From Microbacterium mangrovi (GTDB taxonomy: Bacteria > Actinomycetota > Actinomycetes > Actinomycetales > Microbacteriaceae): DNA of 64,000 nucleotides. Under the pieces are notes generated by a model. That model was not told the DNA's origin. It saw only the letters and a list, made by a program, of their open reading frames with translations, and searched no databases. Location of the stretch: assembly GCF_000802305.1 (NCBI RefSeq), contig NZ_JTDK01000012.1, positions 1 through 64,000 on the forward strand, in the 5' to 3' direction. Every line of letters starts with the position of its first letter. Positions within the stretch are counted from its first letter, which is position 1. Positions 45,479-57,171 of the stretch are shown in pieces. A program made the translations under genes and the position numbers.

Positions 45479-46695
45479 CCGAGGACCTCCAGGCCGGGAA
45501 GCGTCTTGCCTTCAAGGAATTCGAGGCTCGCGCCCCCGCCGGTCGAGATGTGACCGAAATCGTCGTCCGCGAAGCCCAGCTGGCGCACGGCCGCCGCGGA
45601 GTCGCCGCCGCCGACGACGCTGAGCCCGGGCACCTCGGTGAGGGCCTGGGCGACGGCCTTGGTGCCCGCCGCGAACGCGGCCATCTCGAACACGCCCATG
45701 GGCCCGTTCCAGAACACGGTCGTCGACGAGCGCACCGCGGCGGCGAAGGCCTCCGCCGTGCGCGGGCCGATGTCGAGGCCCAGGCCGTCGGCGCCGAACG
45801 GGGTGTCTTCGAGTTTCTCAGCGTCGGCGACCACGTGGTCGGCGTCGGCCGAGAAGGATGCCGCCACGACCGCGTCGACGGGGAGCAGCAGCTCGACGCC
45901 ACGCTCCTTCGCCTCGGCGATGTAGCCGCGCACCGTGTCGAGCTGGTCCTGCTCGAGCAGGCTCTTGCCGACCGGGTGACCGAGGGCGGCGAGGAACGTG
46001 AACATCATCCCGCCGCCGATGCACAGGCGATCGACCCGCGGCAGCAGGTGCGAGATGACGCCGAGCTTGTCGCTCACCTTCGACCCGCCGAGCACCACCG
46101 TGTAGGGGCGCTCGGGGTTCTCGGTGAGGCGGTCGAGCACGTCCAGCTCGGCGGCGATCAGGAGTCCTGCGGCGGAGGGCAGCAGCTGGGCGAGGTCGTA
46201 CACCGACGCCTGCTTGCGATGCACCACGCCGAAGCCGTCGGAGACCAGGGCGTCCCCGAGAGCGGCGAGCTGCTCCGCGAACGCGCCGCGCTCGGCGTCG
46301 TCCTTCGCGGTCTCCCCCGCGTTGAACCGCAGGTTCTCCAGGACGGCGACCTGGCCGTCCTCCAGTGCGGCGACGGTCTTCTGCGCGGACTCGCCCACGG
46401 TGTCGGACGCGAAGGCGACCGGCTGCCCGAGCAGCTCGGACAGGCGCTGTGCCACCGGCGCGAGGCTGTACTTGGGGTCCGGGGCGCCGGCAGGGCGCCC
46501 CAGGTGCGAGACGACGACGACGCGGGCTCCCTGCCCGGTCAGCGCCTGAAGCGTCGGCAGGGACGCCCGCACGCGACCGTCGTCCGTGATGACCCCGTCC
46601 TGAAGAGGAACATTGAGGTCACAACGGACGACGACGCGCTTTCCTGCGAGCGGCCCCGCACTCTGAACAAGGGTGTCAAGGGTGCGAAGAGCCAC
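45469..46695 (-). CDS. pgk: Phosphoglycerate kinase
   Basis: Transfers phosphate between 1,3-bisphosphoglycerate and ADP, 408 residues. RVVVRCDLNVPLQ and VVVSHLGRP form the substrate site, LENLRFNAGE follows, VLGGSKVSDKLGVI binds nucleotide, and VVGGGDSAAAV is the C-terminal hinge. GTG 46695 has AAGGAAT upstream. It follows gap after 15 bp. Confidence 0.97.
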   Translation of the reverse strand: MALRTLDTLVQSAGPLAGKRVVVRCDLNVPLQDGVITDDGRVRASLPTLQALTGQGARVVVVSHLGRPAGAPDPKYSLAPVAQRLSELLGQPVAFASDTVGESAQKTVAALEDGQVAVLENLRFNAGETAKDDAERGAFAEQLAALGDALVSDGFGVVHRKQASVYDLAQLLPSAAGLLIAAELDVLDRLTENPERPYTVVLGGSKVSDKLGVISHLLPRVDRLCIGGGMMFTFLAALGHPVGKSLLEQDQLDTVRGYIAEAKERGVELLLPVDAVVAASFSADADHVVADAEKLEDTPFGADGLGLDIGPRTAEAFAAAVRSSTTVFWNGPMGVFEMAAFAAGTKAVAQALTEVPGLSVVGGGDSAAAVRQLGFADDDFGHISTGGGASLEFLEGKTLPGLEVLGWQ

Positions 46696-46710
46696 GGAAT
46701 TCCTTATTCG

Positions 46711-47769
<1,059 letters not shown>

Positions 47770-47778
47770 CTAGGACGC

Positions 47779-47812
47779 CGGTGTCCCGGGCGGTGAACCG
47801 ACCGGGACACCG
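47779..47812 (-). terminator. Terminator of sodA
   Basis: 11-base arms CGGTGTCCCGG (47779-47789) and CCGGGACACCG (47802-47812) enclose a second small pairing (CGGT/ACCG). It lies 7 bp after the sodA stop and upstream of gap. Confidence 0.78.
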
Positions 47813-47818
47813 CACTGG

Positions 47819-48445
47819 CTATGACAGTACCAGCAGGCCCGAGGTCTTCTCTCGCGCTGCGTCCAAGCGTGACGCGACGTTCTCCCAGTTGGCGATGTTC
47901 CACGCCGCCTTGACGTAGTCCGCCTTGACGTTGAGGTAGTCGAGGTAGAACGCGTGCTCCCACATGTCCAGCTGGAACAGCGGAATCGTGCCCTGGGCGG
48001 TGTTGCCCTGCTGGTCGAACAGCTGCTGGATGATCAGGCGCGCCCCGATCGGGTCCCAGCTCAGCACCGCCCAGCCGGAGCCCTGGATGCCCATGGCGGC
48101 GGCGGTGAAGTGCGCCTGGAACTTCTCGAACGACCCGAAGAACTCCTCGATGGCCGCCTTCAGCTCGCCCTCGGGCTGACCGCCGCCGTTCGGCGACAGG
48201 TTGGTCCAGAAGATCGAGTGGTTGACGTGACCGCCGAGGTGGAACGCGAGGTCCTTCTCCAGGCGGTTCACGTTCGCGAAGTTGCCGGTCTCGCGGGCCT
48301 CTTCGAGCTGCTCGAGCGCGGTGTTCGCACCGGCCACGTAGGCGGCGTGGTGCTTGTCGTGGTGGAGCTGCATGATCTTGCCGCTGATGTGCGGTTCGAG
48401 TGCCGCGTAATCGTACGGCAGGTCGGGCAGCGTGTACTTCGCCAT
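47819..48445 (-). CDS. sodA: Superoxide dismutase (Mn/Fe type)
   Basis: Removes superoxide in the cytoplasm, 208 residues. The N-terminal [37 protein letters not shown] contains the first metal His region, [11 protein letters not shown] the second, and [11 protein letters not shown] the Asp and His ligands. Gly and Gln placement ([17 protein letters not shown]) is more like Mn enzymes, but the metal is not certain. ATG 48445 with AGGAAGAAGAG upstream is used; longer in-frame starts lack support. No signal peptide. Confidence 0.94.
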   Translation of the reverse strand: MAKYTLPDLPYDYAALEPHISGKIMQLHHDKHHAAYVAGANTALEQLEEARETGNFANVNRLEKDLAFHLGGHVNHSIFWTNLSPNGGGQPEGELKAAIEEFFGSFEKFQAHFTAAAMGIQGSGWAVLSWDPIGARLIIQQLFDQQGNTAQGTIPLFQLDMWEHAFYLDYLNVKADYVKAAWNIANWENVASRLDAAREKTSGLLVLS

Positions 48446-48577
48446 GTTCTCTTCTTCCTGTCGGCGCTGCGCGCGCACGATCACGCGAGCTAGCGAGGGT
48501 GACGAGTTCATCCTACTGACGGCAACGAAGCGGCCGGGCCGGATGATTCCCTCTGTGACGGGAAGGTCGGGGTCGGC

Positions 48578-49555
48578 TCAGTCCTCGACGGCGGCGGGCA
48601 CGGCGGCCTCGGTCGCGGGGACGCCCGTCTCCTCGGCCTGCTTGTCGGCCATCGCCAGCAGGCGCCGGATGCGGCCCGCGACGGCATCCTTGGTCAGGGG
48701 CGGGTCGGCGTGGTGGCCGAGCTCGTCCAGGCTCGCGTCGCGGTGCGCCAGGCGCAGCTCGCCCGCCTCCCGCAGGTGGTCGGGGACGTCGTCGCCGAGG
48801 ATCTCCAGGGCGCGCTCGACGCGGGCGCACGCGGCCACGGCGGCGCGGGCCGAGCGGCGCAGGTTGGCGTCGTCGAAGTTCACCAGGCGATTCACGCCGG
48901 CGCGCACCTCGCGCTGCTGACGCACTTCGTCCCAGTCGGCGGCGGCGCGGGCGGCGCCCATCACCGCGAGAGTGGCCCGGATGCCCTCGGCGTCGCGCAC
49001 CACCACGCGCGGGACGCCGCGCACTTCGCGGGCCTTCGCCGGAATGCCGACGCGGTGGCCGGCGCCGACGAGGGCCATGGCGGCCTCCGAGGTCGGGCAG
49101 GAGATCTCCAGCGCTGCAGAGCGGCCCGGGTCGGACAGCGAGCCGGCGGCGAGGAACGCCCCGCGCCACGTCGCGGCCAGGTCGGGACGCGAACCCGTGG
49201 TGAGCTTGTTCGGCAGACCGCGCACGGGCCGGCGGCGCTGGTCGAGCAGGCCGGTCTGACGGGCGAGCGTCTCGCCGTTCTCGATCACCCGGACGGCGTA
49301 CCGGCCGGCGCCGCGGACGGATGCCGCCTGCAGCTGCACCAGCTCGGGACGCACGCCGTAGAGTTCGACGATCTCGCGGGCGATCCGCCGGGCCAGACGG
49401 TCGGAGTCGACCTCGGCCTCGACCGCGACGCGCCCCGCGATCGAATGCAGACCACCGGAGAACCGGAGCATTGCCGTCAGTTCAGCGACGCGCGCCGTCG
49501 GACGCGGGTCGCGCAGAGCGATCAGCTCGGCCTTCACATTGGCGGTCAGCGACAC
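48578..49555 (-). CDS. whiA: WhiA DNA-binding regulator
   Basis: Transcription factor of 325 residues with two LAGLIDADG-like domains ([22 protein letters not shown] is the typical degenerate motif) and a C-terminal helix-turn-helix ([27 protein letters not shown]). It is the orthologue of the sporulation regulator WhiA, which also exists in non-sporulating actinobacteria and affects cell division. GAGGAG precedes GTG 49555. It follows rapZ by 52 bp; the usual yvcK-type gene is not between them. Confidence 0.95.
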   Translation of the reverse strand: MSLTANVKAELIALRDPRPTARVAELTAMLRFSGGLHSIAGRVAVEAEVDSDRLARRIAREIVELYGVRPELVQLQAASVRGAGRYAVRVIENGETLARQTGLLDQRRRPVRGLPNKLTTGSRPDLAATWRGAFLAAGSLSDPGRSAALEISCPTSEAAMALVGAGHRVGIPAKAREVRGVPRVVVRDAEGIRATLAVMGAARAAADWDEVRQQREVRAGVNRLVNFDDANLRRSARAAVAACARVERALEILGDDVPDHLREAGELRLAHRDASLDELGHHADPPLTKDAVAGRIRRLLAMADKQAEETGVPATEAAVPAAVED

Positions 49556-49607
49556 GGGACTCCTCGTGGGATCGGATTGCGGGACGATCGTCCAGCTTAC
49601 CCGGACC

Positions 49608-50492
49608 TCACTCCCGTCCGAGATCGCGGTGCTTCACGCGCACCGCGACGCCGGGCAGCCGCCCCAGCCGATCGGCCAGTTCCTCCGTCATCACGACCGA
49701 CCGGTGCTTGCCGCCGGTGCAGCCGATCGCGATGACGCTGTGGCGCTTGTTCTCCCGCTGATACCCGGCGATCACCGGGATCATCGCGTTCTCGTAGGCG
49801 TCCAGGAACTCGACGGCCCCCTGCTGGGCGAGCACGAAATCGCGCACCGCCTCGTCCTTGCCGGTGAGTCCGCGCAGGTCGTCCTGCCAGTACGGATTCG
49901 GCAGGAACCGCATGTCGGCGACCACGTCGGCATCCGGCGGGAGCCCGTACTTGAACCCGAAGCTCATGATCGTCAGGGTGTGCTGCGCCGAGCCCTCGGC
50001 GGAGAACATCTCCACGACCTTGGTGGCGAGCTGGTGGATGTTGAAGCCAGACGTGTCGATGATGACGTCCGCCGCTTCGCGGATCGCCCGCGAGCGCTCG
50101 CGCTCCCGCCGGATGCCGTCGAGGATCGTGCCGTCCTCCTGCAGCGGGTGCGGCCGGCGCACGGCCTCGTAGCGGCGCACGAGCACGTCGTCGGAGGCGT
50201 CGAGGAACACCACGCGCAGCTGCGGCCGGGCATCCCGCAGCGTGCGGGTCACATCCGGCAGCTGGGTGAACATGTCGCGGCCGCGCACGTCGACGACGGC
50301 CGCCACCCGCGGCAGCGCGCTTCCGGCGAGGCCGGACACCTCCAGCAGCGGCCGCAGCATCTGCGGGGGCAGGTTGTCGACCACGTACCAGCCCATGTCT
50401 TCGAGCGCATCGGCGACCGTCGAGCGACCGGCGCCGGACATGCCCGTCACGATGAGCACTTCGCCGGTCTCGCTCGGCATTTCGTCGGTCAT
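49608..50492 (-). CDS. rapZ: RapZ/YvcJ family nucleotide-binding protein
   Basis: P-loop protein of 294 residues, the RNase adapter/YvcJ family; in Gram-negatives it controls sRNA decay, and in Gram-positives its role is less clear. Walker A is [10 protein letters not shown] with Arg where Lys is usual, and [12 protein letters not shown] follows. The C-terminal domain has [26 protein letters not shown] and [14 protein letters not shown] 50492 is chosen because GGGGGGA precedes it; a start 4 codons earlier is possible. Order uvrC-rapZ-whiA. Confidence 0.93.
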   Translation of the reverse strand: MTDEMPSETGEVLIVTGMSGAGRSTVADALEDMGWYVVDNLPPQMLRPLLEVSGLAGSALPRVAAVVDVRGRDMFTQLPDVTRTLRDARPQLRVVFLDASDDVLVRRYEAVRRPHPLQEDGTILDGIRRERERSRAIREAADVIIDTSGFNIHQLATKVVEMFSAEGSAQHTLTIMSFGFKYGLPPDADVVADMRFLPNPYWQDDLRGLTGKDEAVRDFVLAQQGAVEFLDAYENAMIPVIAGYQRENKRHSVIAIGCTGGKHRSVVMTEELADRLGRLPGVAVRVKHRDLGRE

Positions 50493-50521
50493 GCGTCCCC
50501 CCACACGTCGTCGCTCTCAGC

Positions 50522-52420
50522 CTAGTGATCGGAGACGTGGGCATGAACGGACGCCGCGAGCTTAGGACCGAAGCCGGGCAGCTCGGCGATCTCGCTCTCG
50601 GCCGCGCCGCGCAGCTTCGCGACCGACCCGAAGTGGCGCAGCAGCGTCTTGATTCGCGCCTCGCCGAGACCGGGGACCTCGGCGAGCACCGTCGAGATGT
50701 CGCGCCGCCGGCGCCGGCGCTGATGCGTGATCGCGAACCGGTGCGCCTCGTCGCGGAGCCGCTGCACGAGGTACAGCGCCTCCGAGGTGCGCGGCAGGAT
50801 CACCGGGAAGTCGTCGCCGGGCAGCCAGATCTCCTCCAGCCTCTTGGCGATGCCGCACAGGGCGATCTCCTCGTGCCCGCTGTCGCGCAGCGCCCGGGCC
50901 GCCGCCGCCACCTGGGGCTGCCCGCCGTCGACGATCAGCAGCTGCGGCGGGTAGGCGAAGCGCGGCTTGCGGCGCGTCGTCACGACCTCGCCGTCATCGG
51001 TGGCCTCGGGCACCGGCTCCTCTTCGCGCTCGGGACGATCGAGGTGGGCCAGGCGGCGCATGAGCACCTGGTAGAGGGTGTCGGTGTCATCCGTCGTCTC
51101 GGCGACGTTGAACGTGCGGTACTGGTCTTTGCGCGGCAGGCCGTCTTCGAACACCACCATCGAGGTGACGACGTTCGTGCCCGACAGGTGCGAGGCGTCG
51201 TAGCACTCGATCCGCAGCGGGGCCTCGGTCAGCCCGAGGGCGTCCTGCAGGTCGTTGAGCGCCTGGGTGCGGGTGACGTAGTCGCTCGAGCGCCGGGTCT
51301 TGTGCAGCACCAGCGCCTGCTGGGCGTTCAGGGTGGCCGTGCGCATCAGCTCCGCCTTGCGCCCGCGCTGCGCGACCTGGATCGAGACGTTGCGGCCGCG
51401 CCGTTCGCGCAGCCACACCTCGAGCTCCCCCGCGTCGTCCGGCAGCACCGGCACGAGCACCTGGCGCGGGATGTCGGCGGCGGCCGCGTCACCGTACGTG
51501 CGCTGCAGCACCTGGTCGACCAGGTCGGGTCCGACGATGTCGATCTCCTTCTCGATCGTCGTCGCCCGCACACCGCGCACGCGGCCGCCGCGGACCACGA
51601 ACTGCTGAACGGTCGCGGCCAGCTCGTCTTCGGCGATGCCGAAGAGGTCGGCGTCGGTGTCCTCCGCGAGCACGAGGGCGCTGCGGCTGAGCACGGCGTC
51701 GATCGACTGCAGCTTGTCGCGGTAGACCGCCGCGGCCTCGTAGTCCATCGCCGCGGACGCCTCCCGCATCCGGCGCGTCAGCTCCCGGGTGAACCGTTCG
51801 TCGCCGCCCGCGAGGAACGCGACGAAGTCGTCGACGATCGCCCGGTGCTCCTCGATCGTCACCTTCATCGAGCACGGCCCGCCGCAGCGCCCGATCTGGC
51901 CCGGGAAGCACGGGCGTCCGGTCGCCATGGCCTTCTTGTACGACGCGTCGCTGCAGGTGCGGATCGGGAACACCTTGATCATGAGGTCGATCGTGTCGTG
52001 CACCGCCCACACCTTGGGGTACGGACCGAAGTACTTCGCCCCCGGGATCTTGCGGTTGCGCGTCACCATGACCCGGGGCGCCTCGTCGGCGAGAGTCACG
52101 GCGAGGTACGGGTAGGACTTGTCGTCCTTGTAGCGAACGTTGAACGGCGGCGAGTACTCCTGGATCCACATGTACTCGAGCTGAAGGGCCTCGACGTCGC
52201 TGCCGACCACCGTCCACTCGACGGACGCCGCCGTGGTGACCATGCGCCGGGTCCGCTCGTGCAGCGTGTACAGCGGCGCGAAGTAGTTCGACAGGCGCTG
52301 GCGCAGGTTCTTCGCCTTGCCGACGTAGAGGATGCGCCCGGCCGCGTCACGGAACCGGTACACGCCGGGCTGCGTGGGGATCTCACCCTGCCGCGGCTTG
52401 TACGGCAGTTGATCGGCCAC
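50522..52420 (-). CDS. uvrC: UvrC, excinuclease subunit C
   Basis: Nucleotide excision repair endonuclease of 632 residues that cuts on both sides of a lesion after UvrB loading. The N-terminal GIY-YIG domain has [30 protein letters not shown] four-Cys cluster follows ([30 protein letters not shown]). The UVR motif is around residues 200-235, then the RNase H-like domain ([26 protein letters not shown]) and a C-terminal helix-hairpin-helix pair. GTG 52420 has GTGAGG upstream. It is 5 bp from uvrA. Confidence 0.96.
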   Translation of the reverse strand: MADQLPYKPRQGEIPTQPGVYRFRDAAGRILYVGKAKNLRQRLSNYFAPLYTLHERTRRMVTTAASVEWTVVGSDVEALQLEYMWIQEYSPPFNVRYKDDKSYPYLAVTLADEAPRVMVTRNRKIPGAKYFGPYPKVWAVHDTIDLMIKVFPIRTCSDASYKKAMATGRPCFPGQIGRCGGPCSMKVTIEEHRAIVDDFVAFLAGGDERFTRELTRRMREASAAMDYEAAAVYRDKLQSIDAVLSRSALVLAEDTDADLFGIAEDELAATVQQFVVRGGRVRGVRATTIEKEIDIVGPDLVDQVLQRTYGDAAAADIPRQVLVPVLPDDAGELEVWLRERRGRNVSIQVAQRGRKAELMRTATLNAQQALVLHKTRRSSDYVTRTQALNDLQDALGLTEAPLRIECYDASHLSGTNVVTSMVVFEDGLPRKDQYRTFNVAETTDDTDTLYQVLMRRLAHLDRPEREEEPVPEATDDGEVVTTRRKPRFAYPPQLLIVDGGQPQVAAAARALRDSGHEEIALCGIAKRLEEIWLPGDDFPVILPRTSEALYLVQRLRDEAHRFAITHQRRRRRRDISTVLAEVPGLGEARIKTLLRHFGSVAKLRGAAESEIAELPGFGPKLAASVHAHVSDH

Positions 52421-52425
52421 CGGCC

Positions 52426-55320
52426 TCACCCGGCCTTGCGCTCGGAGGCCTCGAACATCTCGGCCAGGAACGCACCCGTGTGCGAGGCCTCGACCTGCGC
52501 GACCTTCTCGGGGGTTCCGGTGGCGATCACGGTTCCTCCGCCGGCGCCGCCCTCGGGGCCGAGGTCGACGATCCAGTCGGAGGATTTGATGACGTCGAGG
52601 TTGTGCTCGATGACGATCACCGTGTTGCCCTTGTCGACGAGTCCGTTCAGCACTTCGAGCAGCCGCGCGACGTCCTCGAAGTGGAGGCCCGTGGTGGGCT
52701 CGTCCAGAACGTACACCGACCGCCCGTTGGAGCGTCGCTGCAGCTCGGTGGCGAGCTTGACGCGCTGCGCCTCGCCGCCGGAGAGCGTCGTGGCCGACTG
52801 TCCGAGCCGGACGTAGCCGAGTCCGACGTCGACGAGCGTGCGCAGGTACCGGTGGATCGCCTGGATCGGCTCGAAGAAGTCCGCCGCCTCGGCGATGGGC
52901 ATCTCGAGCACCTCGGCGATGTTCTTGCCCTTGTAGTGCACCGCGAGCGTGTCGCGGTTGTAGCGCTTGCCGTGGCAGACCTCGCAGTCGACGTAGACGT
53001 CGGGCAGGAAGTTCATCTCGATCTTGATGGTGCCGTCGCCCGAGCACGCCTCGCAGCGACCGCCCTTGACGTTGAAGCTGAACCGCCCCGGCATGTAGCC
53101 GCGCGCCTTCGCCTCGGGCGTCTCGCTGAACAGCGTGCGGATGCGGTCGAACACTCCCGTGTACGTGGCCGGGTTCGACCGCGGCGTGCGTCCGATGGGG
53201 GCCTGGTCGACGTGCACGACCTTGTCGAGGCTGTCGAGGCCCGTCACCCTCGTGTGCTTGCCGGGCACCGTGCGCGCCCCGTTCAGGCGGGACGCGAGCA
53301 CCTGGTACAGGATGTCGTTCACGAGGGTCGACTTGCCCGAGCCGCTGACGCCGGTGACGGCGGTCATCACGCCGAGCGGGAAGTCGACCGTGACGTTCTT
53401 GAGGTTGTTCTCACGCGCGCCGACCACGGTCAGCTTGCGGCTCCGGTCGATGCGCCGGCGCTTGGACGGCGTCACGATGGCCCGGCGTCCGGAGAGGTAG
53501 TCACCGGTGAGCGAACCGCGGTCTTCGAGCAGTTCGCGCAGCGGCCCGGAGTGCACCACGTTGCCCCCGTCGACGCCCGCTCGGGGTCCGATGTCGACGA
53601 TCCAGTCGGCCGCGTGGATGGTCTCTTCGTCGTGCTCGACGACGATGAGGGTGTTGCCCAGGTCGCGCAGCGCGACGAGGGTCTCGATGAGGCGGCGGTT
53701 GTCGCGCTGGTGGAGCCCGATCGACGGTTCGTCGAGGACGTACAGCACGCCGGTCAGGCCCGACCCGATCTGGGTCGCCAGCCGGATGCGCTGCGCCTCG
53801 CCGCCCGAGAGCGAGCCGGCCGAGCGGCCGAGCGACAGGTAGCTCAGGCCGACCTGGGTGAGGAAGTCGAGGCGCAGGCGGATCTCGCGCAGCACCTGCG
53901 CCGCGATCTTGGCCTCGCGCTCGGTGAGTTCCAGGCGCGCGAAGTAGGCCTGCGCGTCGGCGAGGCTGAGGCGGGAGGCATCCGCGATGGAATGCCCGTG
54001 CACCTGCACGGCGAGCACCTCGGGCTTCAGGCGGGCGCCGTCGCACACCGGGCACGGCACCTCGCGCAGGTACTCCGCCCACCGCTGCCGCTGCGTGTCG
54101 GACTCGGCCTGCAGGTACTGCCGCTCGATGTACGGCACGACGCCCTCGAACCCCGACGTGTAGCGCATCTCGCGCCCGTAGCGGTTCTTCCACCGCACGT
54201 TCACCTTGAAGTTCTCCCCGTGGAGCACCGCCTCGCGGACGGCGGCCGGCAGCTTTCGCCACGGCGTGTCGAGCGAGAAGCCGAGGTCGTCCGCCAGGCC
54301 CTGCAGCAGGCGCTCGTAGTACTGGAAGAGCCCCTTGCCCTGCGTCGTCCACGGGATCACGACGCCCTCGTTGATCGAGAGGTCTTCGTCGGCCAGCATC
54401 AGGTCGACGTCGACCGACATCCGCGTGCCGAGCCCGGAGCACGCCGGGCACGCGCCGAAGGGCGCGTTGAAGGAGAACGTGCGGGGCTCGATCTCGGTGA
54501 GCTGCAGCGGATGCCCGTTCGGGCACGCCAGCTTCTCGGAGAAGGACTGCCAGGCGGCATCCCCCTCTACGTCGACGTAGTTGACCTGAACGACCCCGCC
54601 CGCGAGGCTCAGCGCCGTCTCGACCGAGTCGGTGATGCGGTCGAGGATGCCCGGCGCCGCGACCAGGCGGTCGACCACCACGGCGATGTCGTGCTTGTAG
54701 CTCTTCTTCAGCGTGGGAGGCTCGGAGAGCTGGATGAGATCGCCGTCGACGACCGCGCGCGCGAAGCCCTTGGCGCTGAGCTCCTTGAAGAGGTCGACGA
54801 ACTCGCCCTTCTTCTGCGAGACGACGGGTGCCACGATCTGGTACCGCGTGCGCTCGGGGAGCTCCACGAGCTGGTCGGCGATCTGCTGCACCGTCTGCCG
54901 CTGGATCACGGCCCCGCAGTCGGGACAGTGCGGGATGCCGATGCGCGCCCACAGCAGACGCATGTAGTCGTGGATCTCGGTGATCGTGCCGACCGTCGAC
55001 CGCGGGTTGCGGTTGGTCGACTTCTGGTCGATCGAGACCGCGGGGCTGAGGCCCTCGATGAAATCGACGTCCGGTCGGTCGACCTGGCCGAGGAACTGCC
55101 GCGCGTAGGCGCTGAGCGACTCGACGTACCGGCGCTGCCCCTCGGCGAAGATGGTGTCGAACGCGAGGCTGGACTTGCCGGACCCGGACAGCCCGGTGAA
55201 GACGACCAGCGAGTCGCGCGGGATGTCGAGGTCGACGTTCTTCAGATTGTGGACGCGCGCGCCGCGGACGCTGAGCTTTCCACTGGGATTCGAGGCGGAG
55301 GAGACGGGGACGATGGGCAC
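52426..55320 (-). CDS. uvrA: UvrA, excinuclease subunit A
   Basis: Damage-recognition ATPase of 964 residues. Two ABC modules show Walker [10 protein letters not shown] and GVSGSGKST, signatures [13 protein letters not shown] and [13 protein letters not shown]. Zinc sites are CPDCG, CPNGH..CPACSG and the [14 protein letters not shown] pair. GTG 55320 follows TAGACT by 6 bases, so a leaderless message is likely. No obvious LexA (SOS) box is seen close by. Transcribed with uvrC and perhaps rapZ and whiA. Confidence 0.97.
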   Translation of the reverse strand: MPIVPVSSASNPSGKLSVRGARVHNLKNVDLDIPRDSLVVFTGLSGSGKSSLAFDTIFAEGQRRYVESLSAYARQFLGQVDRPDVDFIEGLSPAVSIDQKSTNRNPRSTVGTITEIHDYMRLLWARIGIPHCPDCGAVIQRQTVQQIADQLVELPERTRYQIVAPVVSQKKGEFVDLFKELSAKGFARAVVDGDLIQLSEPPTLKKSYKHDIAVVVDRLVAAPGILDRITDSVETALSLAGGVVQVNYVDVEGDAAWQSFSEKLACPNGHPLQLTEIEPRTFSFNAPFGACPACSGLGTRMSVDVDLMLADEDLSINEGVVIPWTTQGKGLFQYYERLLQGLADDLGFSLDTPWRKLPAAVREAVLHGENFKVNVRWKNRYGREMRYTSGFEGVVPYIERQYLQAESDTQRQRWAEYLREVPCPVCDGARLKPEVLAVQVHGHSIADASRLSLADAQAYFARLELTEREAKIAAQVLREIRLRLDFLTQVGLSYLSLGRSAGSLSGGEAQRIRLATQIGSGLTGVLYVLDEPSIGLHQRDNRRLIETLVALRDLGNTLIVVEHDEETIHAADWIVDIGPRAGVDGGNVVHSGPLRELLEDRGSLTGDYLSGRRAIVTPSKRRRIDRSRKLTVVGARENNLKNVTVDFPLGVMTAVTGVSGSGKSTLVNDILYQVLASRLNGARTVPGKHTRVTGLDSLDKVVHVDQAPIGRTPRSNPATYTGVFDRIRTLFSETPEAKARGYMPGRFSFNVKGGRCEACSGDGTIKIEMNFLPDVYVDCEVCHGKRYNRDTLAVHYKGKNIAEVLEMPIAEAADFFEPIQAIHRYLRTLVDVGLGYVRLGQSATTLSGGEAQRVKLATELQRRSNGRSVYVLDEPTTGLHFEDVARLLEVLNGLVDKGNTVIVIEHNLDVIKSSDWIVDLGPEGGAGGGTVIATGTPEKVAQVEASHTGAFLAEMFEASERKAG

Positions 55321-55326
55321 CCGTCA

Positions 55327-55332
55327 AGTCTA
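55327..55332 (-). promoter_or_regulatory. Leaderless -10 of uvrA
   Basis: On the minus strand TAGACT, then TGACGG, then the GTG start at 55320. A small inverted repeat CATCGG-CT-CCGATG (55347-55360) lies just upstream. Confidence 0.5.
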
Positions 55333-55384
55333 GGAGGGGCCTCCGACATCGGCTCCGATGGACCGTTCAGGCCGGCCCGGTCGC

Positions 55385-55900
55385 TCAGCGCCGCGGGGAC
55401 GCCAGCCGAACCACGACGACCGCCGCCGCGCACAGGCACAGCGCCGCGGCCACGGCGAACCCCCCGCCGTCGTTCACGGGGACGCGGGGCAGGAGGAGGA
55501 CGGCGGCCAGGACCGCCTGGGCCGGCAGCTGGATCCACAGCCAGCGCAGCAGCGGGCGCCGGAGCACCCGCGCCTGCATCGTGCCGCGCGGGTCGACGAC
55601 CATCGCGAGTCCGCCGAGCACGTGGATCAGGTGCACGACCGCCAGAGCGGCGTACGAGCGCCAGTCGTCGACCGCGGGCGGATGGGCGAGCTGTCCGAAT
55701 CCGATCATCAGCGCCGCCCCCCAGGCGGCGAGGCTCGACGGGATGACGGCGCCCACCACGGCGAGCGCGACCGCGATCAGCGCCGGCACGAGCGGGATGA
55801 GCGCGAAGGCGGCGCACGACACCGCGACCACCAGCAGCGCCGGGAGAACGCCGGGCACCAGCGGGCCGGCGGCGACCCGCGCGCGCAGCGGACCGTTCAT
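55385..55900 (-). CDS. Membrane protein of unknown function downstream of DUF58
   Basis: Unrecognised protein of 171 residues with about four to five hydrophobic helices and a short loop HPPAVDDWRSYAALAVVHLIHVLGGLA. Pro/Ala-rich and without catalytic motifs. It overlaps the DUF58 stop by 4 bp and is the last gene of the DUF4129-MoxR-DUF58 operon, so it may be a partner of that system at the membrane. Confidence 0.75.
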   Translation of the reverse strand: MNGPLRARVAAGPLVPGVLPALLVVAVSCAAFALIPLVPALIAVALAVVGAVIPSSLAAWGAALMIGFGQLAHPPAVDDWRSYAALAVVHLIHVLGGLAMVVDPRGTMQARVLRRPLLRWLWIQLPAQAVLAAVLLLPRVPVNDGGGFAVAAALCLCAAAVVVVRLASPRR

Positions 55901-57171
55901 CGCCGCCTCCGCGCCCGGGTGATCGTGCGCAGGGCGGCCGTGCGCACGCCGGCATCCGCGTCCCAGGTCAGCACGTCCGCCCCGGCCGCGGTGACATCCC
56001 GAAGCCGGTCCGCCCGCTCGGCGAGGATGATCCGCGCCGCGGTCGCCGTCTCCGGCGTGAGCCGTTCACTGCGCAGGCGCGGCAGCGTGTCGACCGCGAG
56101 CACGCGGTGTCCGGCGGCCCGCCAGAACTCCACGAGGCGCACCATGTCGTCGTCCAGGAAGGTGGACAGCACGGCGACGAGCGCGCCCGGCACCACTCGG
56201 GGTGCGCGCTCCCGGGTGAGGCGCCGACCGGCCTCGACGGCGACGATCGCCGCCCGCAGGCGCTCGCGCTGACGGATGCCCGAGCCCCGCGGGACCGCTC
56301 CCCCGGCCCGGGAGAGCAGGTGCAGGGATACCTGGTCGCCGACGTCCAGCGACGCGCTCGCCAGGCTCCACGCCGCCTCTCGGGCGATGTCGAGCGACCG
56401 GGGGACGTCCAGTCGCGGATCGGCGTGGAACCAGTCGCCGGTGACGCCCGCGAGGTCGTCGCCGTCGTCGATCACGATCGCGATGTCCGCGTCGGAGGTC
56501 GCGAACGTCCGCCGCACGTAGAGTTCGCCGGGCCGCCGCGCCACGCGCGCGGTCGTCTTCCAGTCGATGCGCCGGAGCCGGTCGCCGGCGACGAACGGCC
56601 GGATCTCGAGGAACTCGCCCCCGTCCCCGGCCGTGCGCGCCTCGTGCACCCCGGACATCCCGGCCAGCACACGGGAGACCGGCAGGTACGGCATCGGCCG
56701 GGCGATCGGTTCGGTGGCGAGCCGCAGCAGGCGTCGCTCGCTCGGACCCGACAGCCAGGTGCCGTCCGCGCCCACCCCCTCTCCGCCGACGCTGAGCACG
56801 TCGTGGATGCCGGAGTGGGCCACCGGCACGTCGACGACGACGACGCACGACCCGGTGACGGTGAGCCGGTGCACGTCTTCGGCGAGCGCGCGCATCTGGA
56901 TCCGCACGGTCTCGGCATCCGCCCCCGCCACGTCCACCAGGACCCGCGTGTGCTGGGGCCCGGCGACCGACTCCGCGATCTCGTCGGCAGACCGGTGCAC
57001 GGTGATCTGCGGTGGCTGCACCGGGACCCGCCGCCAGGCGGCCGCGACCGCCGTGAGCAGCACCGCGCCGGCGACGGCGACATCCGCACGGCCGAGGAAC
57101 AGCGCGACGAGGAAGAGCAGGATGCCGGCCACCGCGCCGGCGAGCGCGACCGGGGTCCGATGCCCGTCCAT
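55897..57171 (-). CDS. DUF58 domain protein
   Basis: Protein of 424 residues. Two hydrophobic helices lie near residues 7-45, followed by a beta-rich segment and the DUF58 core: RPFVAGDRLRRIDWKTTARVARRPGELYVRRTFATSD, then a vWA-like region with DxAIVIDD. Such proteins usually pair with a MoxR ATPase as a chaperone-like set. ATG 57171 is preferred over GTG 57174 because GGAG lies 5 bases upstream; either overlaps the MoxR stop. Molecular role unresolved. Confidence 0.88.
   Translation of the reverse strand: MDGHRTPVALAGAVAGILLFLVALFLGRADVAVAGAVLLTAVAAAWRRVPVQPPQITVHRSADEIAESVAGPQHTRVLVDVAGADAETVRIQMRALAEDVHRLTVTGSCVVVVDVPVAHSGIHDVLSVGGEGVGADGTWLSGPSERRLLRLATEPIARPMPYLPVSRVLAGMSGVHEARTAGDGGEFLEIRPFVAGDRLRRIDWKTTARVARRPGELYVRRTFATSDADIAIVIDDGDDLAGVTGDWFHADPRLDVPRSLDIAREAAWSLASASLDVGDQVSLHLLSRAGGAVPRGSGIRQRERLRAAIVAVEAGRRLTRERAPRVVPGALVAVLSTFLDDDMVRLVEFWRAAGHRVLAVDTLPRLRSERLTPETATAARIILAERADRLRDVTAAGADVLTWDADAGVRTAALRTITRARRRR

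Noticed and set aside
55318..55384. LexA (SOS) box upstream of uvrA
   Set aside because: No GAAC-N4-GTTC-like site was found here; only a short CATCGG/CCGATG inverted repeat.
52480..55746. Forward open frame of 1,088 codons opposite uvrA
   Set aside because: Shadow of uvrA; the product lacks any motif and crosses the uvrA promoter.
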